Origin: Lepidostoma basale
Taxonomy: Eukaryota; Arthropoda; Insecta; Trichoptera; Lepidostomatidae
Direction of reading: 5' to 3'
DNA length: 64,000 nt
Assembly: GCA_022606425.2 (NCBI GenBank)
Contig: JAHDVF020000240.1
Location: 1,922,001-1,986,000, forward strand
Each line of letters opens with the position of its first letter. The first letter of the stretch is position 1. The translations under genes and the position numbers were made by a program. Positions 8,562-18,042 of this stretch are shown one piece after another. The notes under the pieces are model-generated. The model worked only from the letters and a program-made list of their open reading frames with translations, did no database searches and was not told the origin of the DNA.

Positions 8562-9859
8562 GGGTAAAAGTGGGATAGATGCCACACTTTTTGAAAAATA
8601 CAATTTTTCGACAAACTTATGAATTAAACTATCTGATACTTATGTGACGTTTAGTTTATCTATTACATAATATTGTGCATGTGTAAAAAGTATAGTATTT
8701 ATGGTATTTTTTTTGTAAGAAATTATTTTCGAAATCCCTATGAATGAGGATAGATGCCTACTCTATGGTATAGATGTCTCAATGTTATTTTGACTGGTGG
8801 GATAGTTGCCTTATGAAATCAGTTAAAACAATATTTTTAATGTATTATTTTATTTTGTCACAATTATGTCACAATCATTTTTGGCCCTTAAAACTAACAT
8901 TATTATGTGGATGTTAGAATGGAGTATTTAACCAGTGGTAGTGATAAATATGTATAAATAAAACCGCGTAAATTTAAAACGTCGCATATTCCCATACAAA
9001 GTGCAACTTTTGAAGCCACCTCCTGCACATAATACGAGTACATTGTATCCAATCCACCTTAGATTTAGTTTTCCGGTAATTTTCAAAACATTCCACGCAT
9101 TCATGGTCACTTTCTTCATCTTCATCACTATCTTCTGAAACTTCTCTAGGTCTTTTTTTGACAGTGATGAAGTTATCTGCACTTCAGATAAGGTACGTTG
9201 TTTGCTATTTTTGCATAACAAGCGTGGGTTGGCTTTAACTTTATTTTCCTTTGCAGAAATATTTTCTTTAGTGGTCAGTAGGTGCTGCAGCCGATTGCTT
9301 CCCTCTCTTGCATAATGGCATATAGCGTTTTTAAGAACATCTTCGGTCCATATGGCTTTTGGTCTTGCTCTTCCAATTTTGCGTACGTATTTGCGTGGCA
9401 TTGCTGGAAAATAAAAATGCTGAATTAGTATGGGGTAGATGCCCCTAAGGGCAACTATACTCACGAGGACTGGGGCATCTATCCTTTTTGGAGGGGATAG
9501 ACGCCTTTAAATATATAAAATAAGTTAACTGAAAAAATACTAAATCCCAGTACAATCTTTGTATTTAGTGTATACATTGATCGGAAACATAAAAATATTA
9601 TCACTTACATCATACGCTCAAAAGTTCCGAGCGAAATGATAAAGTAGGAAATCGAAATCCAGCAATCGTTCGAGCGTAATCACCTATTTAACAAGTTCCT
9701 CACTCACACGACCGTCACAACGCGATGCACTGGGCACCCTGGCGGAGAGTGGGGTAGAGCTTTGTTATAAAGTCAAAATCGGCAGTGTAATAGTTATGCA
9801 TGTCTCGATATGATAATCGTGGCATCTATCCCCCTGCGGCATCTATCCCACTTTTACCC
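8562..9859 (-). mobile_element. Internally deleted pogo-like transposon
   Basis: The inverted ends are exact: GGGTAAAAGTGGGATAGATG on the left and its complement ending CTTTTACCC on the right, flanked by TA (8560-8561 and 9860-9861), as in Tc1/mariner/pogo elements. On the minus strand a frame beginning MPRKYVRK (M at 9401) resembles the amino-terminal DNA-binding part of pogo-type transposases. After a frameshift near 9140 it reads DHECVECFENYRKTKSKVDW followed by IQC and CRRW, which fits the carboxyl-terminal zinc-binding module of such proteins. The DDE catalytic domain is absent, and a dispersed repeat (8898-8987) sits inside. Words of the type GGGATAGATGCC recur near both ends. It can only be mobilised in trans. 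Confidence 0.75.
8898..8987 (+). repeat. Dispersed repeat inserted in the pogo-like element
   Basis: It is nearly identical to 7868-7956 and interrupts the pogo-like element just after its zinc-module remnant. The flanks do not show a clear target duplication longer than three bases (CAT). Confidence 0.55.
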
Positions 9860-10185
9860 TAAATACTAAGTTTTCCCTGAAACAAAATGTTTTTTTAATT
9901 ATATATTTTGTTTTCCGTAAAACGATGAAATTTAAAATAGATTTAATATAATTTTAATTTAAAATTAATGAAATTGTTGTCCTCGTTTATTAGCAATAAT
10001 TAAAAAATTTAAATCTTAATTATCATAAATGAAATCTTTTGTTGTTGTTGGTAAATTAACAAAAAAGCAAGTTTCATTCTTTTGGTAATATTTTTTTATA
10101 AATAATAAGATATTAAAAAATAACAACAAAACAACCAAAATACAAAATAAAAATTTACAGAAAATGTTTATAATACAAAAATACT

Positions 10186-10195
10186 CTCTTTCTCC

Positions 10196-10230
<35 letters not shown>

Positions 10231-10317
10231 TCTCTCTCTTTATCTCTCTCTCTCTCTTTATCTCTCTCTCTCTCTCTCCCTCTCTCTCTCTCTCTTTCTC
10301 TCTCCAATTCTCTTTCT
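10186..10317. repeat. (CT)n microsatellite
   Basis: About 130 bases of CT repeats are broken by occasional CTTT and CCCT units. It abuts the 3' end of a minus-strand LINE fragment (10330-10525), so on that strand it is a (GA)n run in the place of a LINE tail. Confidence 0.95.
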
Positions 10318-10329
10318 ACGATGAGAAAA

Positions 10330-10525
10330 TCAAGCATCATTTTCCCATAACATGTATAGTACCTCCAACTCCGCCCGTCCTCAGCCGCCGTTTTCCAATT
10401 TGCCACCTAGAAGAGCTTCCATTCCAATTGACCTCATTCTCCCACCTCAGCCTGGGTTTTCCTATACTTCTCCTTCCAACTTGGTGTTCATTCATTATTC
10501 TTTTGGAGACGAGTGAGTCTGGCAT
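10330..10525 (-). mobile_element. LINE C-terminal fragment next to (GA)n
   Basis: The minus-strand frame reads GRRSIGKPRLRWENEVNWNG, the GRP-x-LRW-x-D-x-V type tail of a LINE reverse transcriptase, followed by NIGK-like remnants and then the microsatellite. It is short and has no defined 5' end. Confidence 0.6.
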
Positions 10526-10635
10526 ACTAGAAAAAATATTAGAGTAATTATAATATTATTAGTCAATATTGGTGGAGTTCAATTAAATTAAAAATTCTGA
10601 ATAATAAAATTGAAATTATGGATCAACAACAAAGA

Positions 10636-10750
10636 TCACGCCATTTCCACAAAAGCGTAGGCATAGAGAATGGACCGCCACACTGACACACCTCTCTAGT
10701 TTTCTCCACATTCATACAGCTAATCATACACGTATTTCTAACAAGGCCGA
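10636..10750 (-). mobile_element. TTAG-family LINE 3' remnant
   Basis: On the minus strand, ATGAATGTGGAGAAAACTAG, GAGGTGTGTCAGTGTGGCG and GTCCATTCTCTATGCCTACG match the last coding part and the 3' end of the TTAG-tailed LINE, with decay. The tail is lost. Confidence 0.65.
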
Positions 10751-10799
10751 CTTTCTGGATCAACTAAATAAAAATATAAACATTATATTCCTTACGCTG

Positions 10800-11060
10800 G
10801 GCCTGTCGGCCGATAAGTATCCAATAAGGAAGGCGCGTTGAGTTATATTGTAAACGTGTAAGCGGAGCCCGTTTTATTGTACATTTTGTACTATAGGCAA
10901 TGGGCTTTCTTCAATCACCCCTTTACTAATTCATACAAACGGTAAGATTCGTTGAGTAATTTAAAAAGCACGACCTTTGGGCGTCCCGAGCACTTGACCA
11001 CCGCTCAACTGTAAACGATAAAGGTTCACGGTGGAATCTCAAACTAAATCAGAATTTATC
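10800..11060. other. Unique GC-balanced segment
   Basis: It shows no repeat match inside the window and no convincing frame. Words such as GGGCCTGTCGGCCGATAAG occur once. It may be single-copy DNA. Confidence 0.3.
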
Positions 11061-11224
11061 AAAGACATTTGATTACAATCTAAAGACATGGATTAGTAGG
11101 TACTTAAATTATTTTATTTTCTGGACGTTGCCATCAAATGGACGACAATTAATTTGATAAAATACGAAAATCGAAAAACATTTTGTAATAATGAAAATCT
11201 AGTTTCATTCTATTACATCAATTT

Positions 11225-11430
11225 AAATGATTGTACTCAAATCTCTTGATGGAGGTTCATTTTAAATAGTAATTGAACAAAAACGATATAGTTAAACGAA
11301 AATGAAATAAAATGCTCAGTCTGTCGATGCCAGCTAGCCTGGCGAAACCGGTCGTAGTCGAAATGAAGACAATAAGTGGAAGTATGGTAGTTAGTAAAAA
11401 ACATCGTTTTTTTCATTATTATCCATTAAA
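11225..11430 (+). repeat. HH2 fold-back element with hammerhead-like core
   Basis: The left arm has TCTCTTGATGGAGGTTCATT. The core at 11317-11358 has CTGTCGA (11322-11328), stem II GCCAG/CTGGC (five pairs), GAAA (11344-11347), stem III ACCGGT and GTC (11351-11353). Stem I is CAGT before the box against GTAG after the triplet, weaker than in the copy at 34606. The tail AATGAAGACAATAAGTGGAAG follows. Confidence 0.68.
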
Positions 11431-11564
11431 ACGATAGCACTTTTTCCATAAGATATAATGATTATTACAAGTTTATCTAAAATAACGAATGATTGAAACA
11501 CTATACAAAGATAAATAATAATAAAAAGATACAAAGTTGTTTGCCATCAACTCCATATTAAATA

Positions 11565-11690
11565 ATTAAAACGAATGAAAACTTATCTTTTGTAGAAGAT
11601 TCATTATACTTTAAGTGAACGATAGACATTTGATAATGCCTCAGAAAGTCGAAACATGGCATTTCCATTTACTATAATTTAATTTTTCTT
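11565..11690 (+). repeat. HH3 element with hammerhead-like core
   Basis: TTGATAA (11630-11636), T, GCCTCAGAAAGTC, GAAA, ACATGG reproduce the HH3 core, with stem II reduced by a mutation (GCCT...AGTC). Left-arm words (CGAATGAAAACTTA, GTAGAAGATTCATTATA) match other HH3 copies. Confidence 0.55.
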
Positions 11691-12660
11691 TTCTATTTTA
11701 ACGATTTTTGTAAGAATTGTAGAGTCTATAAGAAGTATATACTATATAGCCATATTTTGAGCCAACTAAATTAACTACGAAAAATAACTTTATAAAAACG
11801 AAAAAGTTTTATTTTGTTACATTGATCAACTTAGAGCTGAAATAATCGAATCAAAATCAAATGGTTTTTGTATAAAATAATAATTATAAGCAATCAAAAA
11901 AACATGCTTTCGAAATTGAATTGTTTTATTTAAAATGTTTTGTGAATTTTAAAAAACTTATACTGAAATTATTTAATAATGATTTTCTATGAATTATAAC
12001 ACATTTTTTTCTTCCAATTTTTGAAATCACCGCCACACCTTTAAAGTAAAAAAACGTATTTAAATAAAATGTTTTGTGAATTAATTTTTCTATTTTTGTC
12101 TTTACTTCTAAGTGTTTCACAGAAAACATCGCTTTATTTAAAACGAACTTCCATTAAGAGATTTCAATAACACCATTCCATTATTTGACGTACGTTAAAA
12201 AGTTTTTTTTTATGAATTACTATGTATCGTATTTCAAGTTCAACTGAAATTTATATGTTTAAATTTAAAATGAAAAATCCAACCATAAATTTCCATATTC
12301 CATCCACGCTTTTCCTTACTTGTTTTAAGCTCGCATACAGAGTACGGGTAAGAAAACGTTTTCCATTCGTTGTTCCGTTTCCTGAATGTGTCCAATAAAG
12401 TCTTCAACAAGTCCATTACGATGCAGCGGATTGCATTTCATGCAAGCATTTCAGTCACTTCTTCACAAGTAAATGCACCGTTTCAGCCGGTGTCTTGAGG
12501 GGAGATATGCAAACGCATTCCACTTTACAGTTTCTGAAACAGTAACATGTGTATCGTTCTTGAATTTGTTTACGTTTGTTCTTACATTTATATTTAAGCC
12601 GGGATTTGAATATGTTTGCAACATTGTAGGTGTAGAGTAAAATTAAATATTCTCAAACAA
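11690..12660. other. AT-rich, then unique sequence at 12330-12540
   Basis: 11690-12320 is A/T-rich without a recognised repeat except a local duplication of AAATGTTTTGTGAATT (near 11934 and 12068). 12330-12540 is more balanced and single-copy in the window. No gene is supported. Confidence 0.35.
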
Positions 12661-12835
12661 TGTAATAAAAAAGTCCATCGTTTTGGCCGAAACACTTTGA
12701 TATTTCAACATTATTACTGTTTAAATTTAAAACACTGTTATAATACCTAATTATTTATTATTCATTTTTTAAGAATGTCACGGCAGCTGTTTCTCCAAAC
12801 GATGTTAACATAATCGGGTGTTAATAAAAATGTAA
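12660..12835 (-). repeat. HH1 arm, minus strand, degenerate core
   Basis: GTCCATCGTTTTGGCCGAAA and ATTTCAACATTATTACTGTT are the outer part of HH1. The core (about 12779-12831, minus) reads CCGATTATGTTAACATCGTT then GGAGAAAC, with GAAA and stem III ACAGCTG kept but stem II imperfect. Confidence 0.65.
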
Positions 12836-12854
12836 ATAATAAAAATTGTGTATA

Positions 12855-13036
12855 CGTTTTAGTCCATTGTTTTGGCCGAAACACTATGATACTTCAACAT
12901 TATTACTTTTAAAATTAAAAACACTGTTATGATATCATAATTTATTTTTATTCACCTAGAGCGTCGCAACAGCTGTTTCGCCAACCGATGTCAGCATCAT
13001 CAGGTGTTACAATAAACTAGTTTATTGTAACACCTG
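12855..13036. repeat. HH1 fold-back element, left arm and start of right arm
   Basis: The minus-strand arm has a core at 12963-13014 (box CTGATGA, stem II GCTGAC...GTTGGC, GAAA, stem III CAGCTG then TTG). The centre is at about 13018, after which the plus arm begins TAGTTTATTGTAACACCTGAT and stops abruptly at 13036, inside the hammerhead box. The missing end of the right arm reappears at 13523. Confidence 0.75.
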
Positions 13037-13270
13037 ATTCATTTATATAGGTTATAAAAATAATGGCCTGGACCAGAAAAAGGACCCACTTAAGTATGTA
13101 TTTCAATAATATATAATTTATCATAAAGTACGAGTCCAAAAAATATTTCGGCTCTAGGATCATAGAAATAGGTTCAATCTTGAACTCGACTTTGTTTCTT
13201 TTTGCTTTTAAAAAAATATGTTCACTTCTTGTTACGATTTTAACTGAAGAAAATCCTATTTAAATTAAAA

Positions 13271-13522
13271 TTGAAACTGAATGACGGAGAAGGCTGGAGA
13301 GTGCGGCATAATGACGAGCTGTACCATATGTACAAAGCTCCCAGTCCCTCCACACAGGTCAGACTTAATATACTGAGATGGGCCGGTCACGTGCAGAGGA
13401 TGCCGTCATCGCGAACCCCAAAAAGATTGCTGGAGTGGCACCCAGGTGGTAGAAGACCAATTGGACGACCAATGCTGGAGTGGCACCCAGGTGGTAGAAG
13501 ACCAATTGGACGACCAATGCTG
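13271..13522 (+). mobile_element. LINE fragment with internal 45-bp tandem duplication
   Basis: It encodes NDELYHMYKAPSPSTQVRLN, then RWAGHVQRMPSSRTPKRLLE and GGRRPIGRP. This is the C-terminal tail of a (GAA)n-tailed LINE also present at 15137-15497 and 45890-46465. The segment CTGGAGTGGCACCCAGGTGG through CGACCAATG is repeated exactly twice (about 13433-13522), so the WHPGGRRPIGRP tail appears twice in the frame. Confidence 0.8.
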
Positions 13523-13580
13523 CTGTCGTGACGCTCTGAGTGAATAAAAATAAATTGTGATATCATAACAGTGTTTTTAT
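13523..13580 (+). repeat. HH1 right-arm end inside a LINE
   Basis: CTGTCGTGACGCTCTGAGTG, AATAAATTGTGATATCATAA and CAGTGTTTTT are the outer end of the HH1 right arm, starting within stem III. The LINE sequence resumes right after it at about 13595. Confidence 0.75.
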
Positions 13581-13594
13581 TTACGAGTGTCAAT

Positions 13595-13710
13595 TGTTAC
13601 GAAATTGGAGGGTCGAAGCGGAGGACAGGAGGAGTTGGAGGCGAAGATTACTGGAGGCTTAGGCTCGATATGGTCTGAAGGGCCATCGAAAAAGAAGAAC
13701 AAGACAATTT
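13595..13710 (+). mobile_element. LINE 3' end, continuation
   Basis: GGACAGGAGGAGTTGGAGGC, GAAGATTACTGGAGGCTTAG and GGGCCATCGAAAAAGAAGAA match 15419-15495, the 3' end of the LINE seen at 13271-13522, including its GAA tail. Confidence 0.8.
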
Positions 13711-14300
13711 TATGCATTTCTTTATATAACATAGATCATTCGAATATTCAATAATAATATCAATTTCATATCATTGAACAATTTGCATTTACTTTGTTAA
13801 CGGACTAAACGAAGTGAATGCAATTCGGACGGACCTCTGAGAAATTTAAATTTAAATATATATCTATTGAAATAATGAAACTGAAGGGTTCGTATAAAAT
13901 ATATCAGCGGTTACCTAGATTGCATTATAAATCTTATTTAACCATCCGTACAAATGGGTTGGTGCCCATTTGAATACGCATAGCTCGTTTTAAGCGTTTT
14001 GAAATACAACATGAATTAATTTATGTTCAAAAATTAACATAGTGCAAAAACAAACGCTTCTCCATTAGGGCCTCACGTACACCCCTGGGAGAGAACTTCA
14101 GAATATGATAAGAATGCGTAAGTTGCCTTGTCGCAGCAGCTGTGAGCCGCGAGCTGGATTCAGGGGAACGGAGGAAGAAGAGTATTCGATACAGCTTAAA
14201 GGAACGTTTTACATTTTTTGTATAAACACATGTGAAGTCATCTTTTATTGTATAAATTTTAAACTCATCTCCCCGAAAAGATAAGTTAAACTAATGAACA
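13710..14300. other. No gene recognised
   Basis: This is AT-rich sequence with a balanced patch at about 14050-14190 containing GTCGCAGCAGCTGTGAGCC. No repeat match or domain was found. Confidence 0.35.
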
Positions 14301-14304
14301 CACT

Positions 14305-14400
14305 GTTCCTTCCTGAGACACTTCTGTTGCTTCCTCAACGTTTATACACCGTGTCATGCACGCGCTGCAATTTCTCCGACTCCTCACGTGGCCGACATCA
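14305..14400 (-). mobile_element. TTAG-family LINE fragment
   Basis: On the minus strand GGCCACGTGAGGAGTCGGAG, GCGCGTGCATGACACGGTGT and AACGTTGAGGAAGCAACAGA match the end of the TTAG-tailed LINE coding region. Both ends are missing. Confidence 0.7.
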
Positions 14401-14783
14401 ACGTGCAGAAAATATTTTTATTGAAACCCCTATCTTAAGGAGTATGGATATTACCCTTGGCTTTACCTTACTGATTTCTTGCTAGGGATGCTAGGCTACC
14501 AGTCACTCAAGAGAAGACGAGACATTGACTTGGGTGATAACTTATCTTCAAATTAAATCAAATGCTAATGGTAAGGGCAACAAGGAGATAACTGGCATAT
14601 TTATATTCATATTGTTCTATATATATTTCCTTTGATGTTATTTTTTTCGTCCTTTACATCACTTTGACTCGCGCTGTAATGATGTTAAGGGTTTTTCAAC
14701 AAAATAATTATAATTATAATAATAACTCATAAAAAAATACATGAATATGTGATGTTTTGCAAAGTAAAAAAATCTTTCAATTA

Positions 14784-14870
14784 CAAATCAAATCAGTTTA
14801 TTTCTAAAAGACATAACAAACATACAATAATGACAGTTTAAAGCACTTTATAATGAACTCTGCACACCAA
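14784..14870 (-). mobile_element. Possible 3' end of the (TGATT)n-tailed LINE
   Basis: CAAATCAAATCAGTTTATTT, then CTAAAAGACATAACAAAC, resembles 35409-35460 and 39895-39950, where the same words end Jockey-like LINE fragments on the minus strand. The similarity fades after about 90 bases. Confidence 0.45.
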
Positions 14871-15129
14871 AAGAACATGTAGTTTGTGAGTTAACTATCA
14901 CTAGGTTCTGGAAACAATCCCTGATATAGTATAATCATGTGAAGAAAAACGTGATCACTTGTGTTCGGAGTCTAAATGAGAACGGCCATAGATACCATAG
15001 CTAAGCCGTTCAGAGTACTCGTCTGGAAAGCTAAAAACTTTGATAAGAGATATTTAAAAGATCTAATCTCAACAATTTTCGGGAATGTTATTCATAAGAA
15101 TGAATTAATTACAATATTATAATTTAAAA

Positions 15130-15497
15130 AGTAGTTGATTGCGCAGTACGAGTGCGCAGAATTCTGAGACCTGTGAATGACGGTGAAGGTTGGAGAGTGC
15201 GGCATAATGACGAGCTGTACCATATTTACAAAGTTCCCAATCTCTCCACACAGGTCAGACTGAATAGACTGAGATTGGCCGGTCACGTGCAGAGGATGCC
15301 GTCATCGCGAACCACAAAAAGATTGCTGGAGTGGCACCCAGGTGGTATAAGACGAATTGGACGACCAAGGCTGCAATGGGACGATGAAGTTGGGAGAGAT
15401 GGAGCGAAATTTTTACGAGGACAGGAAGAGTTGGAGGCGAAGAATACTGGAGCCTAAGGATCGATATGGGCTGTAGGGCTATCGAAGAAGAAGAAGA
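15130..15497 (+). mobile_element. LINE C-terminus with (GAA)n tail
   Basis: The frame reads RRILRPVNDGEGWRVRHNDE, then VRLNRLRLAGHVQRMPSS, HPGGIRRIGRPRLQWDDEVG and RGQEELEAKNTGA, and is followed by CGATATGGGCTGTAGGGCTA and a GAAGAAGAAG tail. It is the best copy of this family in the window and shows the complete C-terminus. It is 5'-truncated. Confidence 0.85.
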
Positions 15498-15499
15498 AG

Positions 15500-15695
15500 A
15501 AAAAGTCGATTAAGGGCAAAATATAGGGTCGTCGAGTTGTAGGAAGAAGACAGATATGCTGGCTCCGGAACATTCGTGACTGTACTTGGATCGAACAGTC
15601 GAGGTACTATTTAGCACTGTGTAAGACATGACCATGCACTCTCAAGTGATAGTCGACATCGGGTGGACCCGACATGACACATGAAGATAAAGAAG
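15500..15695 (+). mobile_element. Second LINE 3' end in tandem
   Basis: GTCGTCGAGTTGTAGGAAGA, GGCTCCGGAACATTCGTGAC and CCGACATGACACATGAAGAT match the minus-strand copy at 30245-30480. The encoded tail resembles GRR-x-x-x-WL-x-NIR-x-W of the family at 28450-28990. It directly follows the GAA tail of the previous LINE. Confidence 0.7.
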
Positions 15696-15883
15696 GTCTT
15701 TAACTTTTTAAACTTCTACTTTTAAATCAAATAATTATTGTTAGTAAAGTTAGAGCTAACTTCTAAAAATCGATATTTGTACATGATAAGATATTACGAG
15801 TACATGAACTTTATGAAGGCAAGAGAAATAGACTTCTTCTCCTTCTTCTTGAGAAATATAAATAGAAATAGACTAGGACAGTA

Positions 15884-15943
15884 AAATTAGGCAGTCTATC
15901 ATTTTTGTCTACCCTTTCAGAGAAGCGGGGTGTTTAGTTAGAT
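15884..15943 (+). mobile_element. TTAG-family 3' end, remnant
   Basis: GGCAGTCTATCATTTTTGTC, TACCCTTTCAGAGAAG and GTTTAGTTAG are a decayed version of the common 3' end. Confidence 0.55.
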
Positions 15944-16519
15944 TCAATTTTTTTTATCGATTAACAAAAAAAATCCGTGATGTTCAAATAGAATGACCGT
16001 TTTGATTTTCACATGGCATCACTTTTTGACACTTACACTACCTTAAGTTTTATTGAATCTCTTTGAAGAGAACTTTGTTTAGATCGGATTTAACAGAAAC
16101 AAAAAGTTTCACTCGTTCACACATAAATATATGTATAAGCCTCGCAAAGTTTACGGCGACTGTGTCCTTGTTCCGACTACACCCCTGGGGCGGGGTATGG
16201 AGCTCTTCCGGGTGCCGTGCATGTTTATGCGATAACAGTGGTGCATTGTGATGCACCTTTGAGACTTGATAAAAACTTTCATCAAAAACTGTACAAAGGA
16301 AATATGGTTTTTACAAAGATTTACAAATAAGAAAAATTTGAGATTTAAAAAAACTTGTCAAATTGATTATATCAGATGATACAATTTAAAATAAATGTTT
16401 TATATATTCATTCGAAAAGGTCGCTTTTCAAGAAGTTAATTTTTGCTTTATAGGAATAGCGTTTAGGAATAGCGCAAAGGCCTTATCAAATCTTTAATGA
16501 ATAAATTATCATTTCAAAC

Positions 16520-16625
16520 TCGTTTTATTGTAACACCTGATGATGCCAACATCGGTTGGCGAAACAGCTGTCGCGACAGTGTTTTACATTTTAACGGTAA
16601 TATTTTACTTTTGACTAACCTTCCA
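16520..16625 (+). repeat. Solitary HH1 arm with intact hammerhead core
   Basis: The core keeps every expected element: CTGATGA (16537-16543), one extra T, stem II GCCAAC/GTTGGC (six pairs), GAAA (16561-16564), stem III ACAGCTGT and GTC (16570-16572). Stem I is weak (C-G, mismatch, C-G). It is followed by the HH1 outer arm (CAGTGTTTTACATTTTAACG). No inverted partner is adjacent. Confidence 0.72.
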
Positions 16626-16789
16626 AAGATTCATATTGATTTTTGTTTAGATGAGCAAGCTGGTCGACTGTTCCTATTTTAAACATGGCCACGTTTAAGA
16701 AATTGATTAATTTTACAATTTAAATCATTAGTATTACAGTTTATTATTTATTCTCTAATAAAAGCAAAAAAAGTTTACAATTATGAATA

Positions 16790-16865
16790 ACGTGATCAGG
16801 TTTGAACCCGAGTCCCCATTGACCAGGAGTCAAGCGTTCTGTCCCTTATACCAACACTCGTATTT
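16790..16865 (-). repeat. Possible tRNA-derived SINE head
   Basis: On the minus strand TTGGTATAAGGGACAGAACG, then CTCGGGTTCAAACC, look like an A box and a B box of a tRNA promoter about 40 bases apart. No clover-leaf acceptor stem is evident, so I call a SINE-like relic rather than a tRNA gene. Confidence 0.4.
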
Positions 16866-17390
16866 TCCAAATAAAGAAGTGAAGTCTTTCCTTTTAACGG
16901 AATATGACATGGAAGTAATGCTTTGGAGGAAAAGTGAGGTATCCCAGTTTCCTGATGCCTGCGGGAGATTTCCCGCCGAAGCGCTCAGCCGTGAAATTGG
17001 AAGCTCCGGACGGCAAGTTTATTACGCTGCCAGTTTTTCTTCATACAGTTTGACGTGCACTTCGATTCCATATTGAGTTATATGCAAGGCCGTGGGCCGT
17101 GACTCGGTCACGTTAATCGGGGATAAATATTATATTGTAAGATAACCCCCATAAATAATGCGCCGCCACATAGAAATAACACAAATTATTCATATTGCTG
17201 TTTGTATATTATTACTGTATACGCGGTCTTATCAGAAATGGGTACATTGTATAGAGAATTATTACAATAATTTATTGAAGGTTAAGGTTGACATAATATA
17301 AGGAAACTATATCGATTACTTATAGTAAGTACTTCTATAACACTGCATTGCAAATGGGTATATAGTAACATGGAAAACATTTTTTTTTTA
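16866..17390. other. Unique balanced sequence then AT-rich sequence
   Basis: 16866-17130 is GC-balanced and single-copy in the window (for example TGCCTGCGGGAGATTTCCCG). No gene family is recognised. Confidence 0.3.
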
Positions 17391-17394
17391 AATA

Positions 17395-17655
17395 GTCCAT
17401 TGTTTTGGCCGAAACACTACGATCCTTCAACATTATTACTGTTAAAATTGAAAACACTGTTATAATATCAAAATTTAATTTTATGCACTGAGAAGTTGGG
17501 ACAGCTGTTTCGCCAACCGATGTTGGTATCATCAGGTGTTACAAAAAAATGTTTGTTTGTAACACCTAATGATGGCAACATCGGTTGGCGAAACAGCTGT
17601 CGCGACACTCTCAGTGAATAAAAAGAAATTGTGATATTATAACAATATTATAAAT
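17395..17655. repeat. HH1 fold-back element, both arms
   Basis: The minus arm starts AGTCCATTGTTTTGGCCGAA and has a core at about 17500-17537. The plus arm core lies at about 17563-17603 with box CTAATGA (17566-17572), stem II GGCAAC/GTTGGC, GAAA, stem III ACAGCTGT and GTC. The plus arm is truncated after TTGTGATATTATAACA. Confidence 0.75.
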
Positions 17656-17889
17656 TTTAAGAGCTATTTTTTTACAAAAACTAAATACCACTTCAAAAGA
17701 TTTCTTTATATAAATGTACAATTTAGAAAGATTAATTAATTTCATTTTATATTTTCATTGTTAACAAAAAATATTTTTTGTATAAGTAAAATTAGACGAA
17801 GGTGTAAAAGGCGTTTTTGGAATAGAGGGCCCTTTTGGAGAGATCAAAATGTAGGATACACGAATTGAAAAAAATAATTAAAATGAAAA

Positions 17890-17995
17890 TTTCAGTATTA
17901 AGAGATTACCAGAAAGGCCGCCGAGGAAATGGAGAGATGGCTGGAGATCATGATCCCAGGACAGCTCACCATCATAAACAGGTCATACGATCTAA
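17890..17995 (+). mobile_element. LINE C-terminal fragment
   Basis: The reading RLPERPPRKWRDGWRSCSQD matches the tail RLPKRWRDSWTSSSQDSPQ of the minus-strand LINE at 39185-39515. No tail is visible. Confidence 0.55.
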
Positions 17996-18042
17996 AATAA
18001 TAATAAGAAGAAGTAGAAATAAAATTAAAAAAATGATACCTG

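Noticed and set aside
10155..10406. Long Arg-Glu repeat frame
   Set aside because: It is the translation of the (CT)n microsatellite.
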